From an uncultured Phascolarctobacterium sp. (lineage in GTDB: Bacteria; Bacillota; Negativicutes; Acidaminococcales; Acidaminococcaceae), in the NCBI GenBank assembly GCA_900541915.1, contig UQLS01000024.1, forward strand, positions 1 through 17,212: a stretch of DNA of 17,212 bases, written 5' to 3'. Position numbers and translations under genes: made by a program. Positions 14,036-17,212 of this stretch are shown here, piece after piece (the first letter of the stretch is position 1; each line of letters starts with the position of its first letter). Below the pieces are notes generated by a model, which saw nothing but the letters and a program-made list of their open reading frames with translations, was not told where the DNA came from and ran no database searches.

Positions 14036-14563
14036 TTAAGCGGATTCTTTTTGTTTGCGTACAGCTTCGAGAGCATATACAACGTTGCGGATAGTACCTT
14101 GGAGTACATTGACAAAACCGCTGATAGGAGCGTTCATGCTGCCCAGCATTTTTGCAATAAGTACTTCTTTCGGCGGCAGTGCTGCCAGTGCTTTGATTTC
14201 TTCAGCGCTGATAACTTTACCGTCAAGCACACCGATTTTAACTTTCAGTGCTTTGTTTTCTTTTGCGAATTCGCAAATAATTTTTGCAACTGCAACAGGA
14301 TCTTCCGGAGCAACAGCGATAGCGGTGTTATGTTCCAGAACAGGTTCCAGGCCTTCAATACCAGCTTCTTCAGCTGCAATGCGGAGAAGGGTATTTTTAA
14401 CTACGCTGTAGTTTACACCAGCTTCACGCATTTTACGGCGCAGAACGGTATCCTGAGCAACAGTTAAACCACAGAAGTCAACCAAGATTGCGCATTTGGA
14501 GTTGGTAAGCAACTCTTTCAGTTCAGCAACTTTAGCTGCCTTTTCAGGTCTAATAACTGCCAT
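14036..14563 (-). CDS. rplJ: 50S ribosomal protein L10, 175 aa
   Basis: L10 forms the base of the ribosomal stalk, binding 23S rRNA through its N-terminal domain and L7/L12 dimers through its C-terminal helix. The start MAVIRPEKAAKVAELKELL and the motifs VDFCGLTVAQ, LRRKMREAGVNYSVVKNTLL and NAPISGFVNVLQGTIRNVVYAL are typical, and the length is normal. ATG 14563 has GGAGG 9 nt upstream. The preceding leader carries an L10-type attenuator, so the L10-L12 complex probably represses its own transcript. In B. subtilis this leader is the known site of that control. Confidence 0.98.
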   Translation of the reverse strand: MAVIRPEKAAKVAELKELLTNSKCAILVDFCGLTVAQDTVLRRKMREAGVNYSVVKNTLLRIAAEEAGIEGLEPVLEHNTAIAVAPEDPVAVAKIICEFAKENKALKVKIGVLDGKVISAEEIKALAALPPKEVLIAKMLGSMNAPISGFVNVLQGTIRNVVYALEAVRKQKESA

Positions 14564-14600
14564 TGGATTGCACCTCCTTTTTTTGATATTATTTATTAAA

Positions 14601-14715
14601 TCAAAAAGACCTCTCGGCCGTAGCCGGAGGTCGGAAGGTCTATATCTTCACGCTCCAGCCTCGGCAGGCGTATTAAAATACTTACGCAGAGCACCTGCTG
14701 TCTATGGCCCGATAA
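14601..14715 (-). promoter_or_regulatory. L10 leader: autoregulatory rplJL leader RNA
   Basis: The minus-strand leader contains GGGCCATAGACAGCAGGTGC, a hairpin GCGTA / TACGC (14668-14687), CCTGCCGAGG, and then a terminator-type hairpin. This order matches the known L10 leader family, in which L10 with L12 binds and favours termination. No separate promoter was found before it, so transcription probably comes from rplA. Confidence 0.85.
14603..14632 (-). terminator. Attenuator of the rplJL leader
   Basis: GACCTCCGGC / GCCGAGAGGTC folds around a 4-nt loop with one bulged base (14608-14632), followed by TTTTT. It lies 40 nt upstream of the rplJ start, within the L10 leader. Confidence 0.85.
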
Positions 14716-14755
14716 TCTTCTGATTTAGTAAAATATTAGAAACTACAAAACTTAA

Positions 14756-15448
14756 TTATTTGTCGCTGTTAGCTTTCAGTACGTCAACTTTTACGCCAGG
14801 GCCCATAGTGGTGGACATGGTGATAGTTTTCATGTACTGGCCTTTAGCACCAGACGGTTTAACCTTAATCAGGGTGTCTGCCAGAGTAATGTAGTTTGCC
14901 AAAAGCTGTTCTTCAGTAAAGGATACTTTACCGATAGGAGCTTGTACATTGCCGGCTTTATCGGTACGATACTCGATTTTACCAGCTTTAATTTCGTTTA
15001 CAGCACGAGTTACGTCCATGGTAACAGTGCCAACCTTCGGGTTAGGCATTAAACCTTTAGGACCGAGGATTTTACCAAGACGACCAACAAGACCCATCAT
15101 ATCGGGAGTAGCTACGCAGACATCAAAATCAGTCCAGCCGCCTTGAATTTTAGCTACATATTCTTCACCGCCAACGAAGTCTGCACCAGCAGCTTCTGCT
15201 TCTGCAATTTTGGGGCCTTTAGCAAATACAAGAACAGTCTTGGATTTACCAGTGCCGTGAGGCAGAACCAAAGCGCCACGTACTTGTTGGTCAGCATATT
15301 TCGGGTTTACACCCAGACGGAATGCAACTTCAACAGTGCTGTCGAATTTAGTAGTTGCGGTTTTCTTAACCAGCTCTACTGCTTCTTTCGGAGAGTAGAG
15401 TTTGTCAGCTTCGATAAGTTTCAAAGCGTCATTGTACTTTTTACCCAT
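14756..15448 (-). CDS. rplA: 50S ribosomal protein L1, 230 aa
   Basis: L1 binds 23S rRNA at the E-site stalk and, in many bacteria, represses its own mRNA. The sequence is full length, from MGKKYNDALKLIEADKLYSPKEA to VDVLKANSDK, with the signature LVGRLGKILGPKGLMPNPKVGTVT (about 121-144), FRLGVNPKYADQQVRG and GNVQAPIGKVSF. ATG 15448 has AGGAGG 9 nt upstream. The 62-nt gap to rplK contains a likely L1-binding hairpin. No terminator follows; transcription seems to run into the rplJ leader. Confidence 0.98.
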   Translation of the reverse strand: MGKKYNDALKLIEADKLYSPKEAVELVKKTATTKFDSTVEVAFRLGVNPKYADQQVRGALVLPHGTGKSKTVLVFAKGPKIAEAEAAGADFVGGEEYVAKIQGGWTDFDVCVATPDMMGLVGRLGKILGPKGLMPNPKVGTVTMDVTRAVNEIKAGKIEYRTDKAGNVQAPIGKVSFTEEQLLANYITLADTLIKVKPSGAKGQYMKTITMSTTMGPGVKVDVLKANSDK

Positions 15449-15465
15449 TAAAAAATTCCTCCTAT

Positions 15466-15492
15466 GTGGTATTAACGGTTTTAGCCTCCCAC
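15466..15492 (-). promoter_or_regulatory. Candidate L1-binding hairpin before rplA
   Basis: The RNA reads GTGGGAGGCTAAAACCGTTA then ATACCAC: an outer GTGG / CCAC helix, an asymmetric internal loop (GA against GTTAATA) and an inner GG / CC helix with a CTAAAA loop. Two short helices around such a loop are the form of known L1 mRNA sites that mimic the 23S L1 stalk. The rplA Shine-Dalgarno follows 3 nt later, so L1 binding could block it. Confidence 0.6.
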
Positions 15493-15510
15493 TAATTTAC
15501 GAAGACAGGA

Positions 15511-15936
15511 TTAGTCTTCAATAACAATACCCATGCTGCGAGCAGTACCTTCTACCATTCTCATAGCAGCTTCAACGTTAGCAGCGTTCAGGTCAGCCAT
15601 TTTGCTTTCTGCGATTTCGCGAACTTTGTCACGACCCAGTTTAGCAACTTTCTTTTTGTTGGGTTCACCAGATGCTTTTTCCAGACCAGCAGCTTTTTTC
15701 AGAAGAACTGCAGCCGGCGGAGTTTTGCAGATAAAGGTAAAGGAACGATCTTCAAAAACAGTGATTTCAACAGGAATGATGAGACCAGCTTGTTTTGCAG
15801 TACGTTCGTTAAACTCTTTAACGAAAGCCATGATGTTAACACCAGCTTGACCAAGTGCAGGACCTACAGGAGGAGCCGGAGTTGCTTTACCAGCTGGTAC
15901 CTGTAATTTTACCATCTTAACGACTTTTTTCGGCAT
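15511..15936 (-). CDS. rplK: 50S ribosomal protein L11, 141 aa
   Basis: L11 forms the GTPase-associated centre with 23S rRNA and is needed for the RelA stringent response. The protein has the normal length, with KLQVPAGKATPAPPVGPALGQAGVN (about 10-34), the N-terminal proline-rich domain, and the C-terminal rRNA-binding domain ending TARSMGIVIED. ATG 15936 has AAGGAGG 9 nt upstream; that site lies in the 18-nt gap after the nusG stop, so coupling with nusG is likely. Confidence 0.98.
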   Translation of the reverse strand: MPKKVVKMVKLQVPAGKATPAPPVGPALGQAGVNIMAFVKEFNERTAKQAGLIIPVEITVFEDRSFTFICKTPPAAVLLKKAAGLEKASGEPNKKKVAKLGRDKVREIAESKMADLNAANVEAAMRMVEGTARSMGIVIED

Positions 15937-15954
15937 TTAATTACACCTCCTTAC

Positions 15955-16488
15955 TTATTCAGCTTCTTCTACTTGTGTAAAATCAATTTCAACAGGAGTT
16001 TCGCGTCCAAACATATCAACAAGAACTTTCAGCTTACCGCGTTCTTCATTGATTTCTGCCACTTTACCAACACAGTCGGCAAACGGACCAGTTTTAAGAC
16101 GAACCAGCTGCTGTAACTGAAAATCAATTTTAGGCCGACCCTCGTCAACGCCCATAGAGCGCATAATCTGACGAACTTCTTCATCAGTCAAAGGAATCGG
16201 TTTTGTACCTGAACCGACAAAGCCGGTTACACCAGGAGTATTACGGACAGCATACCAGCTGCGGTCATTAACGATCATTTCCACCAGAACATAACCCGGG
16301 AAAACTTTACGCTGAACACTGCGCTTTTTGCCATCCTTGACTTCAACCTCATTCTCCATAGGTATAACTATACGGAAAATTTCATTTTCCATTCCCAAGG
16401 AATGAACTTTGCGTTCCAGGTTCGCGCTTACTTTATTCTCATATCCGGAATAAGTATGAATTACATACCAACGTTTTTCTTCCATCAT
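15955..16488 (-). CDS. nusG: Transcription termination/antitermination factor NusG, 177 aa
   Basis: NusG binds the beta-prime clamp and controls pausing, termination and coupling to translation. The NGN domain covers about 1-115 (RWYVIHTYSGYENKVSANLE, VFPGYVLVEM, RNTPGVTGFVG), and the KOW domain about 125-177 (VRLKTGPFADCVGKVAEINE, then MFGRETPVEIDF). The length matches the B. subtilis protein. Two adjacent ATGs (16488, 16485) can serve as start, and the frame upstream has no other start codon. Neither has a Shine-Dalgarno at normal distance. The only strong one, AAGGAGG at 16515-16521, is 26 nt away across a hairpin (see findings). secE ends 51 nt upstream and rplK follows after 18 nt. Confidence 0.98.
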   Translation of the reverse strand: MMEEKRWYVIHTYSGYENKVSANLERKVHSLGMENEIFRIVIPMENEVEVKDGKKRSVQRKVFPGYVLVEMIVNDRSWYAVRNTPGVTGFVGSGTKPIPLTDEEVRQIMRSMGVDEGRPKIDFQLQQLVRLKTGPFADCVGKVAEINEERGKLKVLVDMFGRETPVEIDFTQVEEAE

Positions 16489-16521
16489 ATATTGGAAAGC
16501 AACGCTTCCCCAATCCTCCTT
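16489..16521 (-). promoter_or_regulatory. nusG translation start region: remote Shine-Dalgarno plus hairpin
   Basis: AAGGAGG (complement 16515-16521) is followed by ATTGG, a bulged G, GAAGC, loop GTT, GCTTT and CCAAT, then AT and the ATG. ATTGG pairs with CCAAT and GAAGC with GCTTT (one G-U pair), so a stem of 10 pairs fills almost the entire gap. Folding would bring the Shine-Dalgarno close to the start codon. Confidence 0.6.
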
Positions 16522-16539
16522 ACATTATCTTATTGCCCG

Positions 16540-16758
16540 TTATTGAAGGAATAAACGGAACAGCACGCTGAAGAATGTGTCAATCACCCATATCAGCGCC
16601 GCACATAATACTACTGCAATCAGAACTACGATAGTATTAGCAATAAGCTCTTGTTTGGTAGGCCAGGTTACCTTTTTCAATTCTACTTTTGTTTCACTCA
16701 GAAAACGAGTAACACTGAAGCTGCTCTTTTCTGTCTCAGTAGTTTCCGGAACGGCCAT
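16540..16758 (-). CDS. secE: Preprotein translocase subunit SecE, 72 aa
   Basis: SecE is the small essential subunit that clamps SecY in the inner membrane. This is the short form with a single membrane segment (about 40-61, IANTIVVLIAVVLCAALIWV), preceded by the amphipathic, conserved ELKKVTWPTKQEL (26-38) that marks the family. The N-terminal 20 residues are polar and variable. ATG 16758 is preceded by AAGGATG. It sits between rpmG (49 nt) and nusG (51 nt), the usual secE-nusG order. Confidence 0.97.
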   Translation of the reverse strand: MAVPETTETEKSSFSVTRFLSETKVELKKVTWPTKQELIANTIVVLIAVVLCAALIWVIDTFFSVLFRLFLQ

Positions 16759-16807
16759 CTTTTCACATCCTTGCTATAAATACCTAGTTACTCACACTGC
16801 AGCCAAA

Positions 16808-16957
16808 TTATTTGGTTTCTTTATGTAAAGTGTGTTTTTTGCAGAATTTGCAGTATTTATTGATTTCGATACGATCAGGATCGTTCTTTTTGTTTTTGTT
16901 GGTTTGGTAATTTCTTTGTTTGCATTCAGTGCATGCCAAAGTAATCAAAGTACGCAT
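16808..16957 (-). CDS. rpmG: 50S ribosomal protein L33, 49 aa, zinc-ribbon type
   Basis: The frame MRTLITLACTECKQRNYQTN continues to KETK and ends at TAA 16808-16810. It has two CxxC pairs (C9, C12 and C36, C39), so this is the zinc-binding (C+) form of L33. NKNKKNDPDRIEINKYC is a family hallmark. ATG 16957 has GAGG 9 nt upstream. The position before secE is the common bacterial arrangement, and the gene is first in the transcript starting near 17009. Zinc-free paralogues often exist elsewhere in such genomes and are induced when zinc is scarce; none is in this window. Confidence 0.97.
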   Translation of the reverse strand: MRTLITLACTECKQRNYQTNKNKKNDPDRIEINKYCKFCKKHTLHKETK

Positions 16958-17015
16958 CTAGTTACACCTCGCTTACGTTAATAAAATAAAACCAATCTCA
17001 AATTGTCGCTAATAT

Positions 17016-17044
17016 AGAGTACCATAGTTAACACTTAATGTCAA
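17016..17044 (-). promoter_or_regulatory. Promoter of the rpmG-secE-nusG-rplKA operon
   Basis: The minus strand has a perfect -35 TTGACA (17044-17039), a 17-bp spacer, and -10 TACTCT (17021-17016) with an upstream TGG forming an extended -10. A start near 17009 gives a leader of about 50 nt. The weak -10 hexamer is compensated by the extended motif. Confidence 0.7.
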
Positions 17045-17072
17045 CAATAAAAATATCTATATTTTAAAACTT

Positions 17073-17097
17073 AAGACCGGCCGAAACGACCGGTCTT
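17073..17097 (-). terminator. Terminator after tuf
   Basis: A perfect 8-bp GC-rich stem AAGACCGG / CCGGTCTT with a 9-nt loop lies 14 nt past the tuf stop. The minus-strand tail is AAGTTTTAAAATA, so the U tract is weak and some read-through into rpmG is possible. Confidence 0.75.
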
Positions 17098-17111
17098 GAA
17101 AGGCTTTAAGA

Positions 17112-17212
17112 TTAAACTTCTTCTACTTCGGAAACAACGCCAGCGCCAACGGTACGACCGCCTTCACGGATTGCAAAACGCAGACCTTTTTCGATAGCGA
17201 TCGGGGTGATCA
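17112..17212 (-). CDS. tuf: Elongation factor Tu, C-terminal fragment (runs off window)
   Basis: The last 33 codons and the TAA stop are present. They read ITPIAIEKGLRFAIREGG, then RTVGAGVVSEVEEV, the classic end of EF-Tu domain 3, which delivers aminoacyl-tRNA to the ribosome. Codon choice is highly biased (CGT, GGC, GTT, ATC), as expected for one of the most abundant proteins. tuf directly upstream of secE-nusG recalls E. coli tufB. A second tuf copy elsewhere cannot be excluded. Confidence 0.97.
   Translation of the reverse strand, partial: ITPIAIEKGLRFAIREGGRTVGAGVVSEVEEV

Noticed and set aside
16759..16807. tRNA-Trp between rpmG and secE, as in some Firmicutes
   Set aside because: The gap is only 49 nt and has no cloverleaf.

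Overview
This window is the tuf-rpmG-secE-nusG-rplKAJL-rpoBC part of a bacterial genome plus about 5 kb of accessory genes beyond rpoC. Every supported gene is on the minus strand, so transcription runs from high to low coordinates. The RpoC N-terminus and the RpoB rifampicin region read like Firmicutes proteins. The accessory genes (a signal-peptide surface protein with coiled-coil repeats, an ArnT/PMT-like polytopic glycosyltransferase) suit a cell with an outer membrane. I infer a diderm Firmicute (Negativicutes), perhaps Acidaminococcaceae such as Phascolarctobacterium. The genus is a guess from memory; no search was run.

Layout, right to left. The end of tuf (17112-17212) is followed by a hairpin terminator. 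A TTGACA-17-TACTCT promoter (17016-17044) precedes rpmG (too short for routine ORF lists), secE, nusG, rplK and rplA. A candidate L1-binding hairpin lies between rplK and rplA. An L10-type leader with an attenuator precedes rplJ and rplL, and a terminator follows rplL. rpoBC has its own strong promoter (13342-13370) and a leader of about 210 nt holding a complete intrinsic terminator 61 nt before the rpoB start codon. rpoB and rpoC are 20 nt apart. A perfect 14-bp terminator closes rpoC.

Left of rpoC is a three-gene unit: an OmpR-type response regulator, an overlapping HAMP-less histidine kinase, and a GT83-like membrane glycosyltransferase whose Shine-Dalgarno sequence lies inside a long hairpin. 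This resembles PmrAB control of lipid A modification, though no substrate can be read from the sequence. Next comes an unrecognised 129-aa gene and a 49-aa Cys/His-rich protein, closed by tandem terminators. The window then ends inside a secreted protein with 36-residue (108-bp) tandem repeats; its N-terminal 191 codons are present.

The least ordinary points are: the threefold repeated insert within the beta-prime zinc-binding region; the attenuator-bearing rpoB leader; the nusG Shine-Dalgarno placed 26 nt from its start codon with a hairpin filling the gap; and the hairpin that buries the glycosyltransferase ribosome binding site. No tRNA, rRNA, insertion sequence, CRISPR array or prophage gene was seen.
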